Shown: positions 8,107-16,556, counted from the first letter of the stretch. The stretch: DNA of 64,000 nt from Variovorax paradoxus EPS (GCF_000184745.1 NC_014931.1:2666001-2730000); one strand, 5' to 3'. Program-made: numbers and translations. The notes: generated from the sequence alone by a model not told the origin.

Positions 8107-8448
8107 ATGACCACCGACACCCTCCAATGGACCGCCGTGTGCGCGGCCACCGACATCCTTCCCGACACCGGCGTTTGCGCGCTGGTCGACGGCGTGCATG
8201 TCGCGATCTTCAGCGTGGGCCGGGAGCAGGCCCTGTACGCCATCGACAACGTGGACCCGAAGGCCGGCGCCAGCGTGCTCTCGCGCGGGCTGGTGGGCAG
8301 CCTGGGCGACCGCATCGTCGTCGCCTCGCCGCTCTACAAGAACCACTTTGACCTGCGCAGCGGCGAGTGCCTGGAGGCGCCCGAGTACTCGGTGCGCGCC
8401 CATGCGGTGCGCGTGGACGAAGGCCGCGTGCTCGTCGCGCTCGCCTGA
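8107..8448 (+). CDS. nirD: nitrite reductase NAD(P)H small subunit
   Basis: 113 aa with the Rieske-like fold of NirD: LQWTAVCAATDILPDTGVCALVDG, then VAIFSV and YAIDNVDPKAGASVLSRGLVG, and YKNHFDLRSGECLEAPE. The Cys-x-His and Cys-x2-His cluster ligands of true Rieske proteins are absent, as is normal for NirD, so it binds no iron-sulfur cluster and acts as a partner of NirB. It lies 21 nt after nirB in the same operon. Confidence 0.93.
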   Translation: MTTDTLQWTAVCAATDILPDTGVCALVDGVHVAIFSVGREQALYAIDNVDPKAGASVLSRGLVGSLGDRIVVASPLYKNHFDLRSGECLEAPEYSVRAHAVRVDEGRVLVALA

Positions 8449-8509
8449 GCCGCGCACCTTCGACGCTTCAATCTTTTTCTCTGCTTTTTCGCTTCTTCAA
8501 GGAATCCCG

Positions 8510-9322
8510 ATGGCCTATCTAGCCCCCGCCGAGTTCGTGACCAAGATGGTCGATGCCGGCGAATCCAAGCTGCTGATGTCCACCCGCGACACGCTCATCC
8601 GCTCCTACATGGCCGGCGCCATCCTGGCGCTCGCCGCGGCCTTCGCCGTCTCGATCACCGTGAACACCGGCAACGCGCTGGTGGGCGCGATGCTGTTCCC
8701 GGTCGGTTTCATCATGCTGTACCTGCTGGGCTTCGACCTCCTGACCGGTGTGTTCACGCTGGCGCCGCTCGCGGTGCTCGACAAGCGCCCCGGCGCCACC
8801 TGGGGCGGCGTCATGCGCAACTGGAGCCTGGTGTTCGTCGGCAACTTCGCGGGCGCGCTCACCGTGGCGGTGTTCATGGCGATCATCTTCACCTTCGGCT
8901 TCAGCGAGGCGCCCAACGCCATCGGCGAGAAGCTCGGCCACATCGGTGAAGGCCGCACCGTCGGCTATGCCGCGCACGGCGCCGCCGGCATGCTGACGCT
9001 GTTCATCCGCGGCGTGATGTGCAACTGGATGGTCTCCACCGGCGTGGTCGCGGCCATGATGTCCACCACCGTGTCGGGCAAGGCCATCGGCATGTGGATG
9101 CCCGTGATGGTGTTCTTCTACATGGGCTTCGAACACTCGATCGTCAACATGTTCCTGTTCCCCACCGGCCTCTTGCTGGGCGGCAAGTTCACGCTGATGG
9201 ACTACCTGATCTGGAACGAGATTCCCACCGTCATCGGCAACCTCGTCGGTGGCCTGACCTTCGTGGGGCTGACGCTGTACTCGACGCATTACAAGACGGC
9301 GCCCAAGCGCAAGGCCAGCTGA
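8510..9322 (+). CDS. formate/nitrite transporter (FNT) family channel, probable nitrite uptake
   Basis: 270 aa with six membrane segments. It starts MAYLAPAEFVTKMVDAGESKLLMS, and has the FNT signature LVGAMLFPVGFIMLYLLGFDLLTGVF and the internal repeat counterpart LFIRGVMCNWMVSTGVV...MPVMVFFYMGFEHSIVNMF. ATG 8510 is chosen because AAGGA lies just upstream; the longer open frame runs back into nirD. FNT proteins carry formate, nitrite or hydrosulfide; placement straight after nirBD makes nitrite the likely substrate (NirC-like role). It is followed closely by the PP2C-kinase gene. Confidence 0.9.
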   Translation: MAYLAPAEFVTKMVDAGESKLLMSTRDTLIRSYMAGAILALAAAFAVSITVNTGNALVGAMLFPVGFIMLYLLGFDLLTGVFTLAPLAVLDKRPGATWGGVMRNWSLVFVGNFAGALTVAVFMAIIFTFGFSEAPNAIGEKLGHIGEGRTVGYAAHGAAGMLTLFIRGVMCNWMVSTGVVAAMMSTTVSGKAIGMWMPVMVFFYMGFEHSIVNMFLFPTGLLLGGKFTLMDYLIWNEIPTVIGNLVGGLTFVGLTLYSTHYKTAPKRKAS

Positions 9323-9344
9323 CAACCAGTCACGCATCGCTTCG

Positions 9345-11093
9345 ATGCTGATGCCCACGCACAAGGCGCTGCGCGTGACGCTCGGCCAGCACTCGCTGGC
9401 CAAGCCCGGCGCAGTCAACCAGGACTTCCACGGTGCGATGCTGCCCGAGGGAACGCTGCGCATGTCCAAGGGCATCGCGGTGGCGCTCGCCGATGGCATC
9501 GGCTCCAGCCGCGTGAGCCAGGTGGCGAGCGCGGCGGCGGTGCGGGGTTTCCTCGACGACTACTACGCGACCTCCGATGCGTGGTCGGTGCGCCGCGCGG
9601 CCCAGCGGGTGCTGAGCGCCACCAACTCGTGGCTGCACGCGCAGACGATGCGCAGCGATGCGCGCTTCGACAAAGACAGCGGCTACGTCTGCACCTTCAG
9701 CGCGCTCGTCTTCAAGGGGCGCGACGTGCACATGCTGCACGTGGGCGATGCGCGCATCCATCGCCTGCATCCGAACGGGCTGGAGCAGCTCACCGAAGAC
9801 CACCGGGTGCATCTGTCCTCGGTCGAGTCGTACCTCGGGCGCGCACTCGGTGCGGGGCCGAACGTGGAGATCGACTACCGCTGCTGGGAGGCGGAGGTGG
9901 GCGAGGTCTACCTGCTGGCCACCGATGGCGCCTACACGCACCTCGATGCCGCCGCAGTGCACGACGCGATCGCGCGGTGCGGTGACGATTTCGACGCGGC
10001 CGCACGCCTGCTCACGGAGGCCGCGCAGGCCCGCAGCAGCGATGACGACTGCACGGTGCAGCTCGTGCGCATCGACGAACTGCCGCTGGCCGACGCCGCA
10101 CCGCTGCCCCTGCAGCGCGAAGGCCTCGCCATCGCGCCGCCGCTTGCGCCCCGAACCCGCTTCGAGGGCTTCACGCTCGTGCGCGAACTCCATGTGAGTT
10201 CGCGCAGCCACGTGCACCTGGCGGTGGACGACGCGAGCGGACAGCAGGTCGTGCTGAAGCTGCCCTCGGTCGATCTGCGCGACGACCCGGAATACCTCGA
10301 CCGCTTCGTGCTCGAAGAGTGGGTGGCGCGGCGCATCGACAACGTGCATGTGCTCAAGGCAAGCGCCATCGACCGCACGCGCGGCCACCTGTACGTCGCC
10401 ATGGAATATGTCGACGGCCAGACGCTCGCGCAGTGGATGGTCGACAACCCCAAGCCGTCGCTCGACAGCGTGCGCCGCATCGCCGAGCAACTCGCGAGCG
10501 GGCTGCAGGCGCTGCACGGCAGGGAGATGCTGCACCAGGACGTGCGCCCCGAGAACGTGATGATCGACCGCACCGGCACCGTGCGGATCATCGACCTCGC
10601 GACGACCCATGTGGCGGGGCTCGCCGATGGGGCGGGGGAGGGGCGTCCGCTTGCGATCACCGGCACGCTGCAGTACACCGCGCCCGAATACTTCACCGGC
10701 CATGGCGGCAGTGCGCGGTCTGACCTGTTCTCGATGGCGGTGATCGTCTACCAGATGCTCACGGGCCAGTTGCCGTACGGGCTGCAGGTGTCGCGGGTTC
10801 GGTCGCCCGCCGATGTGAACCGGCTGCGCTATGTGCCGGTTCGCCACCTGCGGCCCGACCTGCCCGAGTGGGTCGATGCGGTGCTGCAGAAGGCGCTGAA
10901 TCCGAATCCGCTCAAGCGGCAGGAGGCCGTGTCGGAGCTTGCGCACGACCTCCGCGCGCCGGGGCAGGAGTTTCTGCGTGTGCGCATGCCACCGCTGATC
11001 GAGCGGCACCCCGTGCGCTTCTGGCAGACGACCACGGCGTTGCTGGCCATCGTGTCGGTGGTGCTGCTCGGGGTGTTGGTCCTGGGGCGGTGA
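9345..11093 (+). CDS. bifunctional PP2C phosphatase-Ser/Thr kinase fusion, membrane-tethered
   Basis: 582 aa (a second ATG at 9351 is equally possible). Residues about 1-245 are a PP2C phosphatase with VNQD, LADGIG, LHVGDAR, LATDGAY and the final DDDC metal-site motifs. Residues about 275-540 are a Hanks-type kinase: VVLKLP carries the lysine, LHQDVRPENVM is the catalytic loop with HQD in place of HRD, and RIIDLA stands where DFG is expected. TAPEYFTG follows as the APE region. Residues 559-582 form one C-terminal membrane helix. It follows the FNT gene by 22 nt, so it probably signals in nitrogen assimilation; its targets are unknown. The altered DFG leaves activity uncertain. Confidence 0.85.
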   Translation: MLMPTHKALRVTLGQHSLAKPGAVNQDFHGAMLPEGTLRMSKGIAVALADGIGSSRVSQVASAAAVRGFLDDYYATSDAWSVRRAAQRVLSATNSWLHAQTMRSDARFDKDSGYVCTFSALVFKGRDVHMLHVGDARIHRLHPNGLEQLTEDHRVHLSSVESYLGRALGAGPNVEIDYRCWEAEVGEVYLLATDGAYTHLDAAAVHDAIARCGDDFDAAARLLTEAAQARSSDDDCTVQLVRIDELPLADAAPLPLQREGLAIAPPLAPRTRFEGFTLVRELHVSSRSHVHLAVDDASGQQVVLKLPSVDLRDDPEYLDRFVLEEWVARRIDNVHVLKASAIDRTRGHLYVAMEYVDGQTLAQWMVDNPKPSLDSVRRIAEQLASGLQALHGREMLHQDVRPENVMIDRTGTVRIIDLATTHVAGLADGAGEGRPLAITGTLQYTAPEYFTGHGGSARSDLFSMAVIVYQMLTGQLPYGLQVSRVRSPADVNRLRYVPVRHLRPDLPEWVDAVLQKALNPNPLKRQEAVSELAHDLRAPGQEFLRVRMPPLIERHPVRFWQTTTALLAIVSVVLLGVLVLGR

Positions 11094-11136
11094 GGTTGCG
11101 GGGGTTACAGCGGCGTCAAGCCGACGATCGAAGACC

Positions 11137-11436
11137 TCAGCACGGCGCCGCGTTGACTTTGTCCACCGCCAGACGCAGCGACTGCATCGTGGCCTCTGTC
11201 GTCTCGATGCGGCGCTGCAACTCCTCGTTCACCAGCCGCATCAGCGCGCTCAGTTCAGTGCGGATGGGGTAGACATCTTCCGAGTCGCTCGCAAGCTGCG
11301 GATCGACGAGCTTCTCGATGCACGCATAGGCGAGCCGCACGTCGTGCAGGCTGTCGATGTCGTCGCAGGCCCGCAGCGCGAGCAATGCGGCGCTGTGAGG
11401 GTCGAAGGGTTCGGGGGACGGGGGAACGTGAGCCAT
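11137..11436 (-). CDS. small hypothetical protein, 99 aa
   Basis: I do not recognise this protein. ATG 11436 is supported by GGAGG (complement of 11443-11447) 6-8 nt upstream; an earlier start would ignore it. The product is acidic and mostly helical, with a central ACDDIDSLHDVRLAYACIEKLV and a C-terminal helix rich in Glu, Arg and Leu (MRLVNEELQRRIETTEATM) that may be a coiled coil. No signal peptide or membrane segment. Its long leader (11437-11626) is highly structured. It resembles, in size and context, small unknown genes found behind phage-type C4 RNA leaders, but that link is inference. Confidence 0.65.
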   Translation of the reverse strand: MAHVPPSPEPFDPHSAALLALRACDDIDSLHDVRLAYACIEKLVDPQLASDSEDVYPIRTELSALMRLVNEELQRRIETTEATMQSLRLAVDKVNAAPC

Positions 11437-11480
11437 GCATGGCCTCCAAGGGTTTCGATTTACTGAAACCGACGCACCCG

Positions 11481-11626
11481 AGTCCAATCGAGGGCGGCGG
11501 CTCGACGGGTTGGACTACCGGGAAACCACTTGCGTGAAACCGGCCGGGCTCGCGCCCGCCCATCGAGCCGCCTAAAAAGGTTGCACGAATGAGAAAGCCG
11601 CAGTCCTTGCGGTAGCTGCGGCTTTC
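11481..11626 (-). ncRNA. structured leader RNA with mutually exclusive pairings, C4-antisense-like candidate
   Basis: Upstream of the 99-aa gene, on its strand. Four elements are visible: an 11-bp stem at 11593-11603/11616-11626 (GAAAGCCGCAG/CTGCGGCTTTC); a 10-bp pair GGCGGCTCGA 11496-11505 with TCGAGCCGCC 11563-11572; a 7-bp pair AGTCCAA 11481-11487 with TTGGACT 11510-11516, which crosses the 10-bp pair and so excludes it or makes a pseudoknot; and, just downstream, GGTTTC 11451-11456 with GAAACC 11465-11470 next to the ribosome site. Overall shape and GC-rich core remind me of the C4 antisense RNA of P1/P4-like phages. The structure is seen; the family name is a guess. Confidence 0.45.
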
Positions 11627-12395
11627 GTCGCAGTGATTTCAACGGGAGTCCAATCCCGATCACGCCTGTTTTTGACGTGACGGGGCGCAGTATAGCTACG
11701 CGGATGTGTTGGCTTTTGCAGCCCCCGCGACCTCCGCCACGAACGGCGATTGAGATCAAGACGAACCCGCAATCCGTTCACGCTGAGCTTGTCGAAGCGC
11801 CGCGCGAGCATTCGGCAATGCAGGGGATGGGCGTGTTGCACCAAGTCAGTCGTCGAGACGAGCTGTTTCCGCGAACTGGCAGTGCAGATCAGGGGCAGCT
11901 TGGCGTCCCAACGCTCTCGTTGGAGCGTCCGCTTGCAGCGACTGCCGTCGTTCAAATCGTCGAACTCGCCGCCAATAGCTGTCGCTCAGTACCCGGCAGC
12001 AGCCAAGGGTCGGTTGAACGAAGACACCAATAGCCAGGGGCAGCAGTACGGAGCAGCCCGCACGTTGGGCCAGTAGTTGTGGATTGGGCTTTGCGAGCGG
12101 TGGCGGACGTGGCTAAACCTTCCACCACAAAATTCATGAAGATCTCGTCCACCTCATCCATTCGCTCAAGGGTCAAGCTGTGTTGAGTTTGAGGTCATGG
12201 TCTTCCCTGGGACCCATTGCTAGGTGCCAGCATTGCAGACCCCCGCGTGCTCTTGATCAGATTTTCCCAGATCGAAATCAAGACGCAGACGCTTAGCACT
12301 GCCTCGGATGAGCTGGCCATTTACCAAGACCATGCGTTGTGTTGCGCACCGTCACGCACTAGACTGGCCGTTACTTAAAAATACTGAGATTACAA
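11627..12395. other. non-coding, gene-poor stretch upstream of the AT-rich island gene
   Basis: No open frame here looks like a real protein on either strand. Recognisable parts: another copy of the AGTCCAA motif (11649-11655), a lone REP arm (11774-11798), and a 9-bp inverted repeat CATGGTCTT (12196-12204)/AAGACCATG (12326-12334). Base composition falls towards 12250-12395, where AT-rich sequence (TTACTTAAAAATACT about 12371-12385) probably holds the promoter of the following gene. The middle part looks like decayed, shuffled sequence. Confidence 0.5.
11774..11798 (+). repeat. single REP-like arm
   Basis: CCGTTCACGCTGAGCTTGTCGAAGC closely matches the arms of the REP palindromes at 18279-18338 and 18511-18570, but the partner arm is missing here, leaving an orphan half element in the gene-poor stretch. 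Confidence 0.7.
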
Positions 12396-14879
12396 ATGAC
12401 AAAGGACCTTCTCGCCGAGCTTTCCACCTTAATCGATGAGACAAAAAGGCGCTCAGGAAATGAAGCTGAGACGCGGCATCGAATAATCGATTTTATTATT
12501 CATAACGCCTTATCTTGGCCAAAAAATCGCGTCAAGGTTGAAGAATTTATTCGGCCAGGATTTGCTGATTATGTGCTCACAAAGCAGGACGGTTCGCATT
12601 TACTTTTTATTGAAGCGAAGCGTGAGGGTATATATTTTCAATTGCCGATTCCACATGCAAATGGAGAGGTTTCTTGCTATTTAAGCATCGCAAAACTCCT
12701 TACAGATGAGGCCATTAAAAGTGCGATGGATCAGGTGCGAAACTATTGCATCGACACCGGCTGTGAGTATGCTTGCGTGACAAACGGGCATGAATGGATT
12801 TTCTTCAAAACTTTTGAAAAGGGAAAGCGCTGGGATCAACAAAACGCCTTTGTTGCTCGGAGCCTGAATTTCTTTCTTCGAGAGTACACAAAAGCTCGGA
12901 ACTCGTTTTCTTTCACGGCAATTGTCGATCACGCGGCGCTTCATGCGGCGCTGAGTACGAGTGCTCCAAAAGATCGAGGCATTTATTACCCCAGAGAGAA
13001 AATTACATCGTACTCCCATCCAATTAAGGCAAATTGGCTTGCAGCAAAAATCAGACCGCCCATTAACTACTATTTTGGGACAATAAGTGATTCAGACACC
13101 GACTTCATGGAGCGGTGCTACGTGTCGCAACGAGAGTATCAGGATACTACTGATGGCATGCGGTCACTCATACACGATTCCATTTCTCCGTATTTTGAGA
13201 ATTATGGTGTGCAGCAATTGGACGATACAGGGAAGGGTGGCCGGCTAGGGGGACGACTTACTAAGAATCTAAAGAATAATTTAAAAGGTGAGGTGCTCGT
13301 TTTGTTCGGAGGCAAAGGAGCTGGAAAATCTACTTTTATCAAACGGCTTCTCCATCACAATCCTCCTCGCTGGCTCCTCGAAAACGCCCACTCTTGCATT
13401 CTCGATCTTCTGAATGTGTCCGAAGATACAAATACAATTCGCGATACGACTTGGAACCGCCTCGTCAGTGCACTTGACAGCGAAAAACTGCTGGCGGGCT
13501 CAAGAGAGCAATTGCTTAGAGATCTTTTTAGCGACAGATTCGAAATAGCAAGAAAACAAGATTTGGCTGGTTTAAATGAGGCGTCCGAGATATATAACTC
13601 TCAGCTCAATTTGTTGGTCAGCTCTTGGAAAAGCGACTGGGCATACTGCGCCACTCGACTTGTTGAGCATTGGAGAATTAAAGGACGCGGGGCTATTGTT
13701 GTTGTTGACAATACCGACCAATACGCCTCTAAAGTTCAAGACTTCTGTTTTATCTTGGCTCAAGAAATTGCAAACACGCTCGGTTGCGTTGTTCTAATTT
13801 CCATGCGTGAAGAGAGATTCTATGACTCCAAGATTCACGGAGTACTCGATGCTTATCAGAATGCGGGTTTCCATATCAGCTCACCTCGACCAGCCGAAGT
13901 GTTTAGAAAGCGCCTTGAGTATACGGTCCGATTGCTTGATAACCCCGCACTCCCCGCCCCACTTCTCGCAGAATTCGACGCGAATTTTACTCGCGCAACG
14001 TCGACCTATTTATCGATACTGGCGAAAGACTTTATCAATGACTCGTCACCTTTGAATGGTTTTTTGACCGCCTGTGCTCACGGTGACATACGGCTTTCAC
14101 TTGATCTATTTCGCGCATTTTTGCTTTCTGGGTATACCAATGTGGACGAAATGATCGCCAATTCACATTGGACTTTTCAGATTCACCAAGTCATAAAGCC
14201 GGTCATGATTCCAGACCGATATTTTTACGACGAATCACTAAGCCGCATACCAAATCTATTTCAACTTCGTACTCCAAGGCAATCTTCGCATTTCACGGCT
14301 CTCCGAATACTGCGCCGGCTTAGTAAGGGCCAGGACAAGGGCTCGCCGTCCTATTTTGATGTGGCCGAGTTGCGCGGCTATTTCGCGGAAACCTTTGGAA
14401 TGCTGGACGATTTTGAAAAAAACACTGATACTCTTCTTAAGCATGGTTTTGTTGAGGCGAATAATCGACTGGATGCCTATTCGGACTCAGTGGATAGTGT
14501 CAAGATTACTCGGTATGGCACATACATGATTGAGGAGTTGGCTTGGAATTTTACTTATTTAGATCTTGTTTGCACCGATTGCGGAATTTTCGATGAACAG
14601 GTAAGTAACTATCTCACTGAGGCAGCGAAAGAAGAATACTCTTTATTTTTAAAAGGCGAGAGAGTCGAGCGTGTCAAAGTTCGACTTGAGAGAGTTGAGG
14701 AATTTATTAAATACCTCGAGGAGGAAGAGAAACGTGAAAGAGATTTGTATTCTCTTGGCATGCCTGTTGAAGAGATGTTTACTTCCAAAATACGTGCAAC
14801 CTTTGACGGCGAAAAAAATCGAGTCCTTCGGAGTGCAAAACGCCAAACTGTGCGCCGAGAGCGAAATTGGGGGAAATAA
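12396..14879 (+). CDS. AT-rich P-loop NTPase with N-terminal HsdR_N/PD-(D/E)XK nuclease-like domain; candidate defence gene
   Basis: 827 aa, clearly richer in A+T than all neighbours, so probably acquired. Residues about 1-180 look like the N-terminal domain of type I restriction HsdR subunits: NEAETRHR helix (E23/E25), then ADYVL with D58 and FIEAK with E73 and K75, the D-x14-E-x-K core of PD-(D/E)XK nucleases. Residues about 295-480 are a P-loop NTPase: GGKGAGKST (Walker A, K311), AIVVVDNTDQ (Walker B, D438), then VVLISMREERF as in KAP/STAND-type ATPases. About 640-740 resembles a winged helix. About 755-790 is a charged coiled coil. It stands alone, without methylase or specificity genes. 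It is not a classical HsdR because helicase motifs are lacking. Function unproven; anti-phage nuclease is the most likely guess. Confidence 0.8.
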   Translation: MTKDLLAELSTLIDETKRRSGNEAETRHRIIDFIIHNALSWPKNRVKVEEFIRPGFADYVLTKQDGSHLLFIEAKREGIYFQLPIPHANGEVSCYLSIAKLLTDEAIKSAMDQVRNYCIDTGCEYACVTNGHEWIFFKTFEKGKRWDQQNAFVARSLNFFLREYTKARNSFSFTAIVDHAALHAALSTSAPKDRGIYYPREKITSYSHPIKANWLAAKIRPPINYYFGTISDSDTDFMERCYVSQREYQDTTDGMRSLIHDSISPYFENYGVQQLDDTGKGGRLGGRLTKNLKNNLKGEVLVLFGGKGAGKSTFIKRLLHHNPPRWLLENAHSCILDLLNVSEDTNTIRDTTWNRLVSALDSEKLLAGSREQLLRDLFSDRFEIARKQDLAGLNEASEIYNSQLNLLVSSWKSDWAYCATRLVEHWRIKGRGAIVVVDNTDQYASKVQDFCFILAQEIANTLGCVVLISMREERFYDSKIHGVLDAYQNAGFHISSPRPAEVFRKRLEYTVRLLDNPALPAPLLAEFDANFTRATSTYLSILAKDFINDSSPLNGFLTACAHGDIRLSLDLFRAFLLSGYTNVDEMIANSHWTFQIHQVIKPVMIPDRYFYDESLSRIPNLFQLRTPRQSSHFTALRILRRLSKGQDKGSPSYFDVAELRGYFAETFGMLDDFEKNTDTLLKHGFVEANNRLDAYSDSVDSVKITRYGTYMIEELAWNFTYLDLVCTDCGIFDEQVSNYLTEAAKEEYSLFLKGERVERVKVRLERVEEFIKYLEEEEKRERDLYSLGMPVEEMFTSKIRATFDGEKNRVLRSAKRQTVRRERNWGK

Positions 14880-15254
14880 GCATTTGTTCGCGTGTATCTG
14901 GCGAGACCATGTTGCGCACGGTTGAAAGCATGGAGCGTTCGCATCTGCAGCCCTCGGTCGAGGACTAATGCAGGGTTCGGCGACTGGCGCGTAATTAATG
15001 CGGACTCTAAGCGGGGTAGAGCAATGCCCGCGCTCGGCTGAATTGCCGTGCCCTGTCGCCCGGATCATCGGCAACCCATTGGCTACTGGGCTCCAGGTCT
15101 GGTTCGAGCGGCAGCACCAATTCGAGTTCGAGGCAAGAACTTCGCACTCGAATGTCCAAGTTCAGTCTGAAGCAGGCATAAGCCGAGCCAGCCGAGTGTC
15201 GGCTTCCGGCCGACCGCCGAGATCTAGGCCCTGGAGCGAAAAGGCTAGAGGTGG
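14880..15254. other. non-coding stretch closing the island
   Basis: No supportable gene. GC content rises back to the chromosomal level across it. ATTCGAGT (15120-15127) and ACTCGAAT (15146-15153) are a perfect 8-bp inverted repeat with an 18-nt spacer. There is no intrinsic terminator with a clear U-run after either the AT-rich gene or the minus-strand DUF971 gene. Confidence 0.5.
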
Positions 15255-15563
15255 TCAGGGTGTCATGCCCGACCGCACCCGCCCCTCCAGCAACCCCCTC
15301 AAAAACCCCCAAGGGAAAATTCCCCGGTCGTGCCCATCGCTGAACACGAACTGCACGCCATAGGCCCCGACCGGCTGTATGTCCGCGAGTTGCACGTCGT
15401 CACCCGCATTGCCATCGCCCCCAGCCGCCCGCAGCACCTTGCAATCCGCACAAGGACAACTGGCCCGCAGCATCCGGTACGTCGCCAGATACCGCTCCCC
15501 ATCGCCCCAGCAAAACTCCAGCGCGGCCCGCGCGCGGTGATCGACGATGGACTCAGGCGCCAT
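15255..15563 (-). CDS. DUF971 (gamma-butyrobetaine hydroxylase-like N-terminal) protein
   Basis: 102 aa. The order SIVDHRARAALEFCWGDGERYLATYRMLRASCPCADCKV then LADIQPVGAYGVQFVFSDGHDRGIFPWGFLRGL is that of the DUF971 domain, with a CPCADC cysteine motif of the metal-binding kind and the final D-G-H-x2-G-I-F-x-W. ATG 15563 overlaps the stop of the HEAT-repeat gene by 11 nt, so translation is coupled. Stand-alone DUF971 proteins often sit with iron-sulfur assembly or oxidoreductase genes; here it ends an operon containing a ferredoxin and a flavoprotein, where it may help cofactor loading (inference). Confidence 0.85.
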   Translation of the reverse strand: MAPESIVDHRARAALEFCWGDGERYLATYRMLRASCPCADCKVLRAAGGDGNAGDDVQLADIQPVGAYGVQFVFSDGHDRGIFPWGFLRGLLEGRVRSGMTP

Positions 15564-16554
15564 GGGCCGCCTTGTTGCCGATCTGCACGATGGCCAGCCG
15601 GGCCGATTTGCGCACTTCGGGATCGGGATCGTCCGCGGCAAGTTCGAGTGCGGGCAGCGCCCCTGCATCGCCGATGTCGCCCAGCGCCAGCGCGGCTTCC
15701 TTGCGCAGGTTGCTGATGCTGTGGCCCAGCGCCGCGAGCAGCGGCGTGACGCTCTCGGCGCTGCGCAGGCGCCCCAGGCTGCGTGCCGCACGCAGGCGCA
15801 CCTGCCAGTAGTCGTCGTCCAGCGCCACCAGCAGCGCTGCGGTCGCGGCGGGTTGCTGCAGCTTGCCGAGTGCGGTGGCCGCTTCTTCGCGCACCTGCCA
15901 GCTCGCATCGCGCAGCGCGGTTTCCAGCGCGATGCGCGCATCGGCATCGCCCGCCGCAAAGGCCAGCGCGCCCACGGCCGCGCGGCGCACTTCGTCCACC
16001 GGGTCGGAGGCGGCAAGGGCGGCCAGCGCAGGCAGCGCGGGCGCATGTTTCAGGTAGCCGAGCACGCCGATGGCTTCGCGGCGCAGGGCGATGGCGTCGG
16101 CGGTGTCCTGGGTGGCGCGCGGCTCCTGCAGCACCGCCAGCGCGGGGCCGGCGCTGGCGGGCACGCGCAGTTCGCGCAGCGCACGCAGCACGGCGGCGCG
16201 CACCCGCGCGGGGCCGGTGCCCGCATGCGGCAGCAGCCAGGCGGCCGATGCGGGTTCCTTCAGTTCGGCCAGGCTGTGGGCGGCGGCTTCGCGCACTTGC
16301 GCATCGGCGTCGTCGAGCGCCACCGCCAGCCCTTCGACGGCGCACTGGTTCTCCATGGTTTCGAGCGCCAGCGCCGCGGCGGCGCGCACGGCCGGTGTGT
16401 CGTCGCGCAGGGCCGCGACCAGCAGCGGCGTGTGGGCCTCGTCGGACAGGTCGCCCAGGTCCATCACCGCGATGCGGCGCACTTCGGCATCGGGGGAGGC
16501 CAGGCGTTCGGCAATGGCCTGCAGTTCGGGGTCGTCGAGGAGCGAGGAAGTCAT
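15553..16554 (-). CDS. HEAT-repeat (PBS-lyase type) protein
   Basis: 333 aa made almost entirely of about nine 30-residue HEAT/PBS-lyase repeats, with recurring patterns such as D-x-x-x-x-V-R-x-x-A-A-x-x-L-G-x-L (SPDAEVRRIAVMDLGDL, DASWQVREEAATALGKL, DDYWQVRLRAARSLGRL, ISNLRKEAALALGDI, DPDPEVRKSARLAIVQI). Such solenoids are scaffolds or, in some relatives, bilin lyases or iron-sulfur helpers. It starts at ATG 16554, right after a CAAA microsatellite and with no good Shine-Dalgarno. Seventh gene of the GntR-led operon; its likely partners are the flavoprotein and ferredoxin. Confidence 0.88.
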   Translation of the reverse strand: MTSSLLDDPELQAIAERLASPDAEVRRIAVMDLGDLSDEAHTPLLVAALRDDTPAVRAAAALALETMENQCAVEGLAVALDDADAQVREAAAHSLAELKEPASAAWLLPHAGTGPARVRAAVLRALRELRVPASAGPALAVLQEPRATQDTADAIALRREAIGVLGYLKHAPALPALAALAASDPVDEVRRAAVGALAFAAGDADARIALETALRDASWQVREEAATALGKLQQPAATAALLVALDDDYWQVRLRAARSLGRLRSAESVTPLLAALGHSISNLRKEAALALGDIGDAGALPALELAADDPDPEVRKSARLAIVQIGNKAAHGA

Positions 16555-16556
16555 TC

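Noticed and set aside
5602..8457. 951-codon open frame antisense to nirBD
   Set aside because: Its codons mirror the GC-rich third positions of nirB; the product is a low-complexity Ala/Arg/His/Val/Gly string without any domain, and it overlaps two certain genes.
11593..11626. Intrinsic terminator for the PP2C-kinase or the 99-aa gene
   Set aside because: The 11-bp stem has no U-run on either strand, and it lies upstream, not downstream, of the small gene.
11952..12176. 74-codon minus-strand frame with a TTGPTCGLLRTAAPGYWCL-like product
   Set aside because: No family, no ribosome site, and located in decayed non-coding sequence; may be a relic of a repeat, but not supportable as a gene.
12196..12334. 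9-bp inverted repeat as insertion-sequence ends
   Set aside because: Only about 120 nt between the arms, no transposase and no target duplication seen; chance or a small hairpin is as likely.
12396..14879. Classical type I restriction HsdR subunit
   Set aside because: Only the N-terminal nuclease-like part fits; the SF2 helicase motifs are missing, and hsdM and hsdS are absent.
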